Positions 24,601-35,520 of a DNA stretch of 64,000 bases are shown in pieces. Source of the DNA: Styela clava (Eukaryota > Chordata > Ascidiacea > Stolidobranchia > Styelidae); NCBI RefSeq assembly GCF_964204865.1, contig NC_135252.1:10189383-10253382 (forward strand), given 5' to 3'. Positions within the stretch are counted from its first letter, which is position 1. Each line of letters starts with the position of its first letter. A program made the position numbers and the translations under genes. The notes below the pieces were generated by a model that had not been told where the DNA came from, made no database searches, and saw only the letters and a program-made list of their open reading frames with translations.

Positions 24601-27600
24601 TTTGTTTTGCAAGTCCCATGACTTGATTAATCTTTCAAAGTTTGCTTGATATAATAAGTTATTCCGATTTTTATTTTCAGATGCGAGACAAACTAAATAA
24701 CGTTCTATTGAGTCTCAAATCAGCATTTGATGGCGGTCAATATCACATTCAAAGAATGAGACCTCCAATGTGAGTCAAAGAAATTACTACTGATATTTTA
24801 TACCAGTTATTTCCAGTCATTTCCACTTTGAATGACAATCAAAATTATGATAATGTGAAGAAACTACCGTCTTTTATTAGTGAAATTTAGTGAACATATT
24901 TCAAGCTAAAAGATAAATTGCTGATGAAAAATTATTTAATATACGCTACTAGTCTGAACAAGATATCCTGATTAAACTGACGATTGTCTATTAAAGAAAT
25001 TGTAGGTAAATGATCACTGGCACATGTCATTATTACTTCGATTTTGTATATTTGGATATTAATTGAATCCTTGCATTGGTAGTAAACCATAATGTTTTTT
25101 TCTAGGGATAATGGTCGAGTCGCAGCAACAACTAGCAGTAGTGAAAGTGCACAAGGAACTAATAATAGTTCTCCTGCTAAAATTATGACATCATCGACTG
25201 CGTCATCACAATCACCTACCAAATCAAACAAAGAAGGATCAATACCACCAAGGTCTCCAAATGATGCATCAAAATCTCCAGGCAGTGATCCCAGGTATGA
25301 AAATTATAATATTAAACTCGCGCATAATTTGATAATTTGTATTCCTTGTATTCTTCAATTGTTTAGTAGTCAAAGATTCTATGTCTTGTGCCTGTGAGAC
25401 TTGTCCTTGCTTCAATACTTCTGTGTTAATGGATCTGTATGCTCATGAAGTCATAAGCATTTTTTTACGCTTATTATGGTATTTCATCTTCATTTTTAAT
25501 AACAAGGCTTGTCTACAAACAGCCATTGATTTATATTGAGATACTATGCATTGGAAGAAACAGAGGTGTATATTTCATATAATATATCAAGCTAGGGGAT
25601 AATTAAATGACTAGGACGGACACTAGACTTGTGATCAACCTAGTTAGATCGGCCTGACATTCGTACCCTGAGTTGGCAAACCAACGCCCCTCGACCAAAT
25701 TTGGTCTGTTCGGTGATTCAACCCCGCCTGATGCTGCCACAATCAAACTAAAACCAAATTTTGATGTTTTGTCTAAAAATATTCAAGGAATTTGTTGAGA
25801 TTGCGATTAAGTTTAGTTTTGGCATGGGGCTTAATATTTTTCATTTATGCTTTTGTAACACTGTAAATATTGTTCATAAAACGAAGCTTTTTGAGTCACA
25901 CTTAGGCTACATGGCCCACCAGTCTAGGTGGGCAACATTTTTGGCCCCTGGATCAAAAACCTTGCCCACTCCTGTTCTAACCACAAGGTCATCCTACCTA
26001 GGGTATAGCAATTCATATTTATCACAGGGAGATTTAAACTAAAAAGAGTTACTAGTGGTAGTTTGCCTAGTAGTTTGCCAACAAGAATTACTTATCTTAG
26101 CATAATATTTTATATTGCCCCTGGTCGCGCACAAAAACAGAATTAATTAAATGTGCAAAGATTATGAAACTTTGTATCCTTCTTGTAAATCAATGTTAAT
26201 CTTATTCTAGCACTCATGAATATGTCAATTTACAAGTTGGTTCAATCCCTGATGTGGTTCGTCCAGTAACAGAAGAAGATGAAAATACTTCTCCAAGTAA
26301 AGGGAGCAATGATGGTGACAAAAATAACGCAAGAACATTACCGGTATGTACAATGTGTAGTAAGACTAGCCTACATTTATCATTATAGTTTGTTTGGTAT
26401 TCTATATTCTATATCTCATATGTGAATAGTTTTAATATTCGAAGTCGAATATTTTAGATAGCTTCATTTTGTGGTGAAACCATAATATATTCCAAATTTT
26501 ACATACTCTGTTCTCTGGAAGTGGTATAATTTTATGAAAAAGAAAAAACGGATTATTTTTTGAGTTTTTGGGACAATTTTGCATAATAGTGTTTGTTTTG
26601 ATTTTCGTTTTGACCTTGCCATCCAGCCTTCTGTAAGGATAAAACAAAGTCCATACATTGAAGCATTTGTACAAATTGCATTTTGAGTAAGCTTAGTACT
26701 TACTGTATTTGATATTCACTGTAGCTTAAAAATTTTCTACTCACTAGTCTTACCATCACTCAATGTAAAGTAGTGCAAATCAATGCCTGGATCTAAAATT
26801 ACTACATTTCTGCTTGGCATGTAGAATTCTACAGCTACTTATTAGTATAATAGTTGAAACTTTTAGTATGAACACCTTATACTAAGAATAAATCGAATAA
26901 TAACAATTTCTCTGGCACAAGAAACCGAAGGATGAGTTATATTTATCTCCGACTGTAAACAAAAATCAAGAAGATATCAGCTATATTATGGCGTCCGATC
27001 CTTCCTTATCTGCTCGAAAGTCAGATCATCGACCTAAAATACCGAAGCCTAAACCATCACCCAGGTCGCAAGTGTTTCGTATCCCTTCTGATACCAAAGA
27101 CACTCGTCCACCAATACCAAAACCCCTGCCGAGGACGCTGAGTGCTCCGACGACAGAGCGCCCTCTACATTTGAAGAAAAATAATACATCGATACAAGGA
27201 AATTGGAGATCACATAAAAATCAATACACAGATGTTCATCTTAGATCTCATAATCGTGACGCCGTGAAACAAAGTACACCCTCTCTTCGAGAACAACGTC
27301 CTGAGGTTTGTTGTGCCTCTGCACGTCGAGTCTTCATCATGTTATTTACAACGAACTTCATTTGCCGTTTTTTTACTGGTGGTTTTTCATACTTTTCTAA
27401 TCTTCTATCGGCATTTACCGTTCTTTGGACTTGTCTGACTTTTCTACTTCATTTCTATTTCAACAGTCTTACTAACTGACTTGCAAAATGACACTGCTTA
27501 TGTACTAAGTAGTTACTTCAACTATCCTAATCAGAAAGCATGGGCATTATTAAATGTAGTGTATCATGCAAAGACCCACAATCGTAGATTAGATTATTTT

Positions 27601-30600
27601 AGTACTAGTGCACTACCATTTATTTTTTTCTTTGTTCTAGTTATCTAATACACGGCCACATAGCCAATTACATTTGTACCATGTATCAGTATTGTGTTGT
27701 CATTTTGTATGTTGTATCTCTCATTGCAGCTTGTAAAAGTTACAGCAAGATTTCCGGTGCAAACTGACTTATGATGGCCATAACCGTCATATCATTACCA
27801 GTCACTATCTAGTCATTTACTGAAAATTTTAATCTTTATTTTATGTATGACGAACGAATAAATTTTTTCTCTAGAATCTGAAATTCTAATACCCAGAATG
27901 CTGTGCCATTTCAAGATTGATTATATACAATTTTCACTGTATGATTTCCATATGTCGAAAAACGCCTCTAAAAGCACGTTTCAGATTCCACTTCTGATTT
28001 TTTTTATGTGGGTTACAGAAGCCACGTCCGGTATCTATGTATGTACCTGCAGCATCCAGTGAGTTAAAAGTAGCAGAAGATGAAAAAACAAAGTCTAAGG
28101 ATGATGGAAGTGGAAACGCAGATGCTAAAAAGCTGGACAGACAGTCGGCAAGCAAATCGGTGATAGTTCGATCTCCTTCTTCCTCGGACAAAGATAAGAA
28201 TACAAATGCGGAAGTGTCACCCAAACCTCACAAAGGATTTCTTGGATTTTTGGGACTTAAAAGACAGTCAAAAAAAGCTGCTTCATCTAAGCTTTCCACT
28301 CCAGCTAAAAAGGACGCAGATGTAACAATGGAGGATGTGAAACCCGGAGAGAAATCCACACCGAGTGTGGTTCCTGCAGTGGCAGATGCTGCATCCATAG
28401 CTAGCTCGAATGAAGCCACTAAAAACGACACACAGGACAATTCTACTACAAAAGAAGCAGAGGGTCCACCATCTGAGAAGTCCAAACACCTTGAATATGA
28501 AAAAGTCACTTCTGAAGTACATCAGCAAGCTCCGCTGCAGGAAAACGATGATGAAAACATACATATAACTGGAGTTGATAATCCAAAAAATATTGCTTTT
28601 GAAGAGATAAATAAAAACAGCGAAGAATTACAATTGAATAAAAATGATTTTGCTGAAAGTACACCACAAGAAAACTTCTCTCCCAAAGTCCAAAAGCAGG
28701 TTGGCGTTGGTGGCCCATCATCTATTGCTGGAGATTCTGACAATGATTCGGTTGGCAATTATGAAGACATGGATTCTGCTTTTGCTCATTATGGAGCTGA
28801 AAGTGGTGTACCCAAGTCAAGTCATCTTCAAACAGAACAAGTTTGTGATAAAACTAGCACAGAAGGTCAGACCAATGAAATAATAGATGAAAAGCAACAA
28901 CAACACCCGAATGAACATGATCTGGGCGAAACTCAAAATGCGGTCGAAGTAAATGCAGAGATCAGAAGACTTTCTTTTGAAAATGAAGCTGTTTATTCCG
29001 TAGCTGTAGATATGGGACCTGGTATTCCGTCTTCAGAAACACCAACTGCATCTTCCGAAGTACCAGACACTCAAGTTAAACTAGAACCACCAAGTTTTTT
29101 TCCTGATGCTTTTGGGGAAGCTGCTGAGCATGGTACAACACCAGTTTCACTTGACGAAGCTTTCTCAGCACCTTCACCAATCGATAATAACGTAAACCAA
29201 CCGGGAGGTTTTACAGAACAACCTGGTTTTGGGAAAGATTTGTTTGGATCTGAGCCTTTTGAATGTGTCATAGATGATACCCAACAGACGCATAGCTCTG
29301 ATATTAATGCTGAAACTGAAGCTGAAAAAGATGATCCGTTTCCTGTTTTAGGAAGTCCATCTCCATTTGATGACGAAGGAAAAACAAATCATGAAGATTT
29401 TTTTGGAATGGATGATACATTCGAGGACCCCGAAAAGAAGACTGCTGATACACAACTGTATGAAAATATTGAATATACTCAAGGTCAAAAACCAGTAATT
29501 CAAGGTCAACAACCAGAAACTCGAGGTCAAAATCAAGAAAGTCAATTTCATAAGCTAGAAACTCAAGGACAAAAGCTAGAAACTCAAGGTCAAAAACTAG
29601 AACCTCAAGGTCAAAATCAAGAAACTCAAGGTCAAAAACAAGAAGCAGAAAATGTGATTAATGTTGATGTTTCTGCAACAATCAATTTTGAAAAAACTCA
29701 AACGAATATAATCAATGAAGAGAAAGTAACAGAAACTTCTCAAAACCAACAGCAATCTGCAACAATATCACCAGCTACAAATGCCTCTCAAACTCCTCAA
29801 ACAGATATTGAACCAGAAGAGCAAGTAAATCAAGAGACTGTCAGCGAACAACAATCTGCTTCTGGGAATGATGGTTATGTAGAAATGAACTTCAAATCAA
29901 ATGTGGCCACAAGTAGTAATTATGAAAACGTGAGTTTTCCTCTGAAAAATGAATCTTTTATTCGTCCGCTCGAAGTAAATCTTTCAGATGATGATGATGA
30001 GATTGAAAATGGCAAATCACAAAATCAACAAATCGAGGAACTTGGCTTGGACTTATCGAAAGATGACATTCCAAAGGACGCCATATCATCTGGGCATAAT
30101 GAAAAAGCTGGTGAAATGAATGAGGTATTGCAGTGTTCAAAGTACTTGCATTGTCCTTTAATTCCGATTGATTGTCCTTTCCACTAATTACACCATTGTA
30201 ATTTGGAAGATACGATGTGAGATTTTCGTCCGCAGAATTGTTGAGCTTTAATCATGTAATTGCTATTTAATCTGTTTATGACTTTGGTGAAAATGAGTTT
30301 CAATCTGAGTATATTATAATTTTATTGTTTGATTGAGATTTGTTATCTTTTTTGTTTTGTACAATTTATCATTTTCAATAATTGTTGTTGTAATTGGTAT
30401 ATATCGTTTTTTGTGTCAGTATTATGTGTAATTACTGTAATTTTGTTTACTGGTGAATTGAATAATAAATTATTAAAATAGAATATTTGATAAATCTTAT
30501 TTTGATAAAAATCTTTAGTTTGATTATTTTTTTCGAGGTGACATTTTTTAAAATTAATTTAGCAATATAATAATTAGATCTACTCCATTTGATCACTACG

Positions 30601-33600
30601 TCATAATAGTCCATTATTATTTTATTATAGAGTGTCATTTTCTATGAGTCTTTTACGCTTTTACTCTGAATAAAGCTCTGTTCCAGAATCCGCTGACTAT
30701 GTATGACACTACCATGAATGGAACTGGAATTTTCCAGTTTGGCGCCGCTTGGCCAATTTATTACACCCTGTATTGGCATGAGGTTCGAAAGCCGAAATCT
30801 TTGACGCATGATGCCGACATATTTATTCCAACTTATTATATTTTAAAACAAATTAATTATTTATCAAATTGTATCTGCTATTTGTTAATATGAATCTAGT
30901 TGGTGAAAGCCAACCAATTGGTCAAAATCAGAATGGCCGTTTTAAATATTCTGGGACATCCAATGATATAAAAAACAAACAAATCGAATATTGTGAATGC
31001 TATTCTTAATTACCCCAATTTCAATTTTACAGATAATTTAGAATAGTTATACATGAAAATTACCGTAATTCTTAGAAATTGAAGTTTATTAGTTCGATAA
31101 AAATGACTCTAATTTCCAAAAGCTCTAGAAAACAAAACTAACTCATTGGATATGCACTGACTTTTATGTGTTATTTGTTGACTTGAAATTAATTTTAATT
31201 TTGATCATACCTGAACATAACGTCAACAATCTAATTGTTTTTGCTTAATTACTATAATGTTTTGCTGACATTTTATTTTGTTTCCTTGTAATTAATCATA
31301 ACAATAGCCATTCTCTAACATTTCGATTATACATATTCACGAAATAATGAACCTGACTACTTCTACTGTTTTACATTCAAATAATCTATTCATGATTAAT
31401 TGGAATTTTGAGATACTGAGCATGTAATTAATTACAACTTAATTGATTATAATTCCATCATTCATAACTCTTAATTTATCACTGTAAATCATCCGGTGTT
31501 TAATTATTACCTGCTGTTTATGAGTTTTCATATCATCAGTCAGATTTTGTCGATATTTGTTTAAGAATTTGTCATGTATGATTCACTTATAAATTCAGCC
31601 CATAGGATGAATTTATATGTGGATCATACATGACGGATTCTTATTAAAAGTAAATGTTGACAAAATCTAACGTATTCATATGTAGATCATATATGACCTA
31701 TATATTCACAACCTTTTCCAGTTTCCCATGCCTGATACTCAACTTCCATCACATTCTCCCACTGCAAACGGAGGAGATAATGTCGTAGCTCAACCAATAT
31801 ATGAGGAACCACCTGATGTAGAGGATTTGCCTTCATATAATAAGCCAAATAGTAAGTTTTCGAAGATGTTTGTCTTCTTGAATGATTTGACATGTGAAAA
31901 TGCAGAAAACTGAACAGCTAGTCCTCTAGTTCAATGTTTCCCAAACTTTTGGGCAGCGAGCCCCCGGTTTTAGATTCCAATTTTTTTACAGCCCCCAATT
32001 CTATGCCGTATCAATTCCTGTACCTAACCGACGAGGAAGGATAATGTTTTATTTGAATCACAACAACACAAATGATAATAATTTGTTGGATGAGATATTT
32101 TTCGACTGCACAATTTACCATTTGTCGTAGCAATTTGTGACATGCATACTCGTAGGTTCGACTCTACGACAAGTCTCTCTGTATTTTGTCATCAAATTCG
32201 TAATGGCTGAAAATGCTGCCTCACACATGTAGCTCTTTCTAATTGCCCTTTCTGATAGCAATGGACATTTGTCTGCATCGCTCCACCACAGATGCAATGG
32301 CTTGAAATCAATCATTGAAGATTGATCAGACTCTTTTCATATCGTCACAGACCCCCTGTGCAGTGATCACAGACCGCGAACACCAGTTTGGGAAACTTTG
32401 CTGTAGTTTATATAACTGCTGCAAATATCTGAGTTTTTGGTATACTCGTATACTGACATACAACTTACCACCTCACCCAAGAATTGTAAGGCAATGCCGA
32501 ATCGGAAATAATCCAGTCTTTCCAAAAATAACTGCTCCCTACATATCAATTTCTTGTACAGGGCATTGGTTGAAAGGTGGTAAGGGCCTTGCATAAAAAA
32601 TAAGAGTTGGTCATATGTTGAGGCAATTTTAATCGGCTAACCATTGTATCAGATTAGTTAAGCATTATCTATTCTAAACACTTCATGACTTCCAATTCTA
32701 AATAGTTACACAATAAGAAACATGATGTAATGGTAAAACTATGAAATAAAATCTTTTTCAGTGAATGAGAGACCACCTGAGCCTGTTCCAAAATCACCAA
32801 CCAAATCTGTAGATAGTCATCGATATCTTGATTTGCCACCAAACTATTTGTTCTCGGTAAGTCTTAATTGTTAGATTGCATGTATTCATATCGATTATAT
32901 TACCAATGTTGTGGAGTCTGGAAAAACTTCAAGCAGTCTAAAAAACGACTCATGATTAATGAATTTGGTTAAATTGTTGGTTAAATTTTGACACCTACAG
33001 TATGAAGGATGTTTTGACTGCAACACCAGCTCCAAACTTGAATAAAGCAAATTTTGACAATAGAAGCTATACGACTTGTAGACTTCTCACTCATACTCAA
33101 ATATCGATAAATCATGCCAACCAAATTCCAAACCTATGGTTATTACCATTACATAATACTAAAGTAAGGAAACTTACACAGATTTGCCTATTTTCTAAGT
33201 GCATACTTGCCATTAATGGCTTATTCAGTTGGAGTGTGACTGTGACTTTTTATATATATACCATAATTGTTTCTAACAAAATAACTGTCTAATTTTATAT
33301 TCAGGTTCAAGCTCTATATCAGTATAAAAGTACAGATGAAGATGAATTAGGTTTTGATAAAGGAGACATAATACATATCATACAACACCCTGATCCTGAA
33401 GAACAGGTCTGTATGTAAAGAAGCAAGCAAGATGCCTCATTTAGATTTTAGGGATTGAATCTCTAAATGCATTTTTTTTATTTCACACCGATGCTGTGTA
33501 CAAGGCTCGGTCCTCCTGAAGTATGCGCACCAAGATGGCGCACAACCTGAACTCGGATTGTGTACCAGGTTAGGGTTCAGGTTATGCGACATCTTGGTGC

Positions 33601-34378
33601 GCATACTTCAGGAGTACCCAAGGCTCTGTTGAAGCAGCAACTGATTGTGAAGAACCACCATTTATTATATTTGATGATGGACTACTTTTTTATGAAATTG
33701 ATTTTATAGGAATTTCATCAATATCAATTATAGTTTTTCTGTAATTATTTTCACACTTTCATTAAAATTGGCATTAAATGGAGGGAAATTGTTATAGGCT
33801 ATTGTGAATATGGCAGCTCAATAGCCCTGTATGACGTAGGAAATTAAGTCGAAAACTGTGATCATGCGCCCACCCTTATCTGTTTCACTGTTATACAGGG
33901 TGTGATAGCTTAGCATTAGACCAAATAATGTAGATGTTACACACAGGTTAAAGAGATCTGTGTTTCAAACACCCATGCCTTTCACTTCACCCAAGGCCTA
34001 ATAAATTTGGGAGGGAAGGCAATTCCAAACCACAAATATTCTAATCCTCTCAAGAATACGAGCTATTTTGGTATCACTGGCTTATTAGTTTCAGATTGAA
34101 GGTTTGAAAACTAATACGAAAAGATACAACAACTCGGGTTTTTTATTATTTTACCAGTATTTGTTTCAAACATAGTAAGTTAATAATTATTTTCGGAAAT
34201 AAGCACATGAATAACATATTTTCAGACACTTAGACAGTGATAACTAACAATATCTTTTATATTACAGGATGACGGATGGCAAATGGGAATCCGTCAAAAA
34301 GATTGGGAGCGAAAATCTGACTTAGTATCATGTATGGGTGTATTTCCTGAAAACTTCACCAAGAGAATTCAACTCTGA
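18647..34378 (+). CDS. Amphiphysin/BIN1-like N-BAR and SH3 protein
   Basis: Sixteen exons join in frame to 4,017 nt (1,338 aa): 18647-18727, 19321-19401, 21228-21282, 21938-22032, 22138-22218, 23141-23263, 23948-24109, 24681-24769, 25106-25294, 26211-26343, 26922-27305, 28019-30124, 31722-31851, 32762-32856, 33305-33406, 34268-34378. Residues 1-255 form an N-BAR domain: a basic amphipathic N-terminus (RIRRNMSKLAYRSKEK), GRAEETKDE, YLAALRAMS, LYEVYDDDWAGKD, KRSRKLVDYDAAR, ELNSQLHEQLPTLYDSR and TNTFSSI all match amphiphysin/BIN1. Such domains bend plasma membrane in endocytosis and T-tubule formation. Residues about 256-1268 are disordered, with PxxP stretches and, in one 702-codon exon, DPF/DLF-like motifs (DPFPVL, DLFGSEPFE) of the kind that bind AP-2, plus a Gln-rich heptapeptide repeat. 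Residues 1269-1338 are the SH3 domain (ALYQYKSTDEDELGFDKGD, DDGWQMG, GVFPENFTKRI). At 1,338 aa it is about twice as long as vertebrate amphiphysin. Confidence 0.95.
19249..19276. repeat. (TA)n microsatellite in amphiphysin intron 1
   Basis: An uninterrupted AT/TA dinucleotide run lies about 45 bases before the exon 2 acceptor. Similar short TA runs occur at about 55160-55180 and 61040-61064. Confidence 0.8.
21606..21700 (+). mobile_element. hAT-type element fragment in amphiphysin intron 3
   Basis: CACTGGTTCTCAAACTTT followed by 'cgtggtccctttcac' is a typical hAT non-autonomous left end. I could not find the matching right terminus before exon 4, so this looks like a truncated copy. Confidence 0.5.
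21856..21902 (+). repeat. tRNA-like promoter boxes (possible SINE relic)
   Basis: TAGCTCAAGGTG resembles an RNA polymerase III A box and GGTTACAGTCC (21887-21897) a B box. They lie just upstream of amphiphysin exon 4. I could not fold a full tRNA cloverleaf, so a SINE head or chance resemblance are both possible. Confidence 0.25.
24450..24482 (-). repeat. Partial copy of the ACCAGGTTAGGG palindromic repeat
   Basis: On the minus strand it reads TACTCCCGTGGTATGTG then TACCAGGTTAGGGTTAGG, matching the ends and centre of the repeats at 33510-33617 and 58531-58640. It lies in amphiphysin intron 7. Confidence 0.5.
25880..25974 (-). mobile_element. hAT-type element fragment in amphiphysin intron 9
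   Basis: Read on the minus strand it starts CAGGAGTGGGCAAGG, then TTTTTGATCCAGGGGCC, a common hAT non-autonomous terminus. The other terminus and target duplication were not found, so it is called as a fragment. Confidence 0.5.
29476..29640 (+). repeat. In-frame 21-bp minisatellite coding for Gln-rich heptapeptides
   Basis: Within the giant amphiphysin exon, about eight to nine imperfect 21-bp units encode variants of TQGQKLE (for example TQGQKPV, TRGQNQE, TQGQKLE twice, PQGQNQE, TQGQKQE), about residues 978-1033. Unit number is likely to vary between individuals. The peptide is polar and predicted disordered. Confidence 0.85.
31932..32400. mobile_element. hAT-type MITE with 8-bp target duplication
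   Basis: The termini CAATGTTTCCCAAAC and GTTTGGGAAACTTTG are inverted repeats with one mismatch over 15 bases. The flanks CTCTAGTT (31924-31931) and CTGTAGTT (32401-32408) form an 8-bp duplication with one mismatch. The element is 469 bp and non-coding. It lies in the amphiphysin intron between exons 13 and 14. Confidence 0.85.
33510..33617. repeat. Short palindromic MITE-like repeat, 43-bp arms
   Basis: The arms 33510-33552 and 33575-33617 are inverted copies with about three mismatches (CTCCTGAAGTATGCGCACC ... reverse complement). The 22-base loop carries ACCAGGTTAGG. It would form a strong hairpin. It lies in the last amphiphysin intron, and relatives occur at 24450-24482 and 58531-58640. 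Confidence 0.8.
33895..34035 (+). repeat. Possible tRNA-derived SINE
   Basis: TAGCTTAGCATTAGACC resembles an A box and TGTGTTTCAAACACC a B box, with spacing close to that of a tRNA. No poly(A) tail is obvious. It lies in the last amphiphysin intron. Confidence 0.35.
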
Positions 34379-35175
34379 TTGAAAGCAATCTTGCTCATAT
34401 ATGTTTATATCAACCTGTGATAGAAGTCATTGATTTAAACTAGTTCGAGAATTCACTTCTCGATAAACTGATTGTTCCATAATGGAAATATTATCAAGAA
34501 ATTATCAAATCATAGTTTATTACCCAATTTATCTATAACCATGCAAGGTTATGTTTAAATTATGTCATGGTCCTATATATATAGATATACATATATCCTA
34601 TTGTGAAGCAGCATAATATTGTTAGTATAATATTATTATTTTTTGTCTTGCCAAAGATTGATGAAAATGTATTCATTTTGTTTCTTGATTTTTCAAATGA
34701 AATTAATATAGTTTTGTAATTTAAGCATCTTATAATACATATGTTTATATTCTATCTAGTGCAGGTTAAATATAAGTACAGTAATGATAAAATTTCAGAT
34801 CCAGATTCCTATTTGTTTTATTACACTTTTAGACTTGATTTTCGGACACCAATAGTACTTGGTTTCAAATACCTCACGACCGATTATTGTTTGCAAGATT
34901 CAACTTACCTTTTTAAAATGGCTATGTGTTTGTGTTGTCTAACTTTGGCTATTGGTATGGATTTTAAAATATACGGTTCAATTATGATTTGCTGGATAAA
35001 CATTTTTGTTCACCGTAGCCAGAAGTATACAAAATGGATTGAATATGGAATTGATTCGAAAATATTTATGTTTGGCAGTTTGATTTTTAAGTATGAGAAT
35101 ATGTTTAAAATCTGGGCTACTAAGCTTTCATAGTATGATCAAAACACTTCCATTTAATTTCTGAAAACTATAAAA

Positions 35176-35181
35176 AATAAA
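35176..35181 (+). terminator. Candidate polyadenylation signal of the amphiphysin-like gene
   Basis: AATAAA lies about 800 bases after the TGA stop (34376-34378) and just before a hAT MITE. I saw no earlier canonical AATAAA in the 3' region, so a long 3' UTR is likely, but variant signals could be used. Confidence 0.35.
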
Positions 35182-35241
35182 AAGAAACGGAGTGTATTTT
35201 TAACTGTCTTACGTTTCCAAACAAACTCATTGAATATATAC

Positions 35242-35512
35242 CAGTGGTTTCCAACCTTTTATGGCTCGTTGCCCCCTTTCGGATGGTTTTAGCACCTTTG
35301 TTTATCATTCCAACGGTATTTATAGTGTTATTTTGATTGGTAGATTCCAAATCCAATTACAATTCATGCTCAACAAAGTAAAAACAACCTGTGAAATTAC
35401 CTTATCAGGCTATGAAACTAGAAAGAATGGGGCGCCCATAATTGTGGCCCCCCTCAAACTGCTATGTGGCCCCCTTGGGGATGGATCATGGGCCCCTAAT
35501 CGGGAACCGTTG
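35242..35512. mobile_element. hAT-type MITE with perfect 8-bp target duplication
   Basis: The termini CAGTGGTTTCCAACC and, reversed, CAACGGTTCCCGATT match hAT ends. The flanks are identical ATATATAC at 35234-35241 and 35513-35520. The element is 271 bp with no transposase. Part of a 128-codon open frame falls inside it and is not a gene. Confidence 0.9.
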
Positions 35513-35520
35513 ATATATAC

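Noticed and set aside
27306..27479. Extension of the amphiphysin exon frame past 27305
   Set aside because: A good gtttgt donor at 27306 and perfect phase to the next exon show this is intron. The extension is hydrophobic, unlike the flanking disordered protein.
34741..35133. 130-codon plus-strand open frame after the amphiphysin stop
   Set aside because: It is rich in Phe/Tyr/Ile/Lys as expected for AT-rich DNA, has no domain and no splice support, and lies in the probable amphiphysin 3' UTR.
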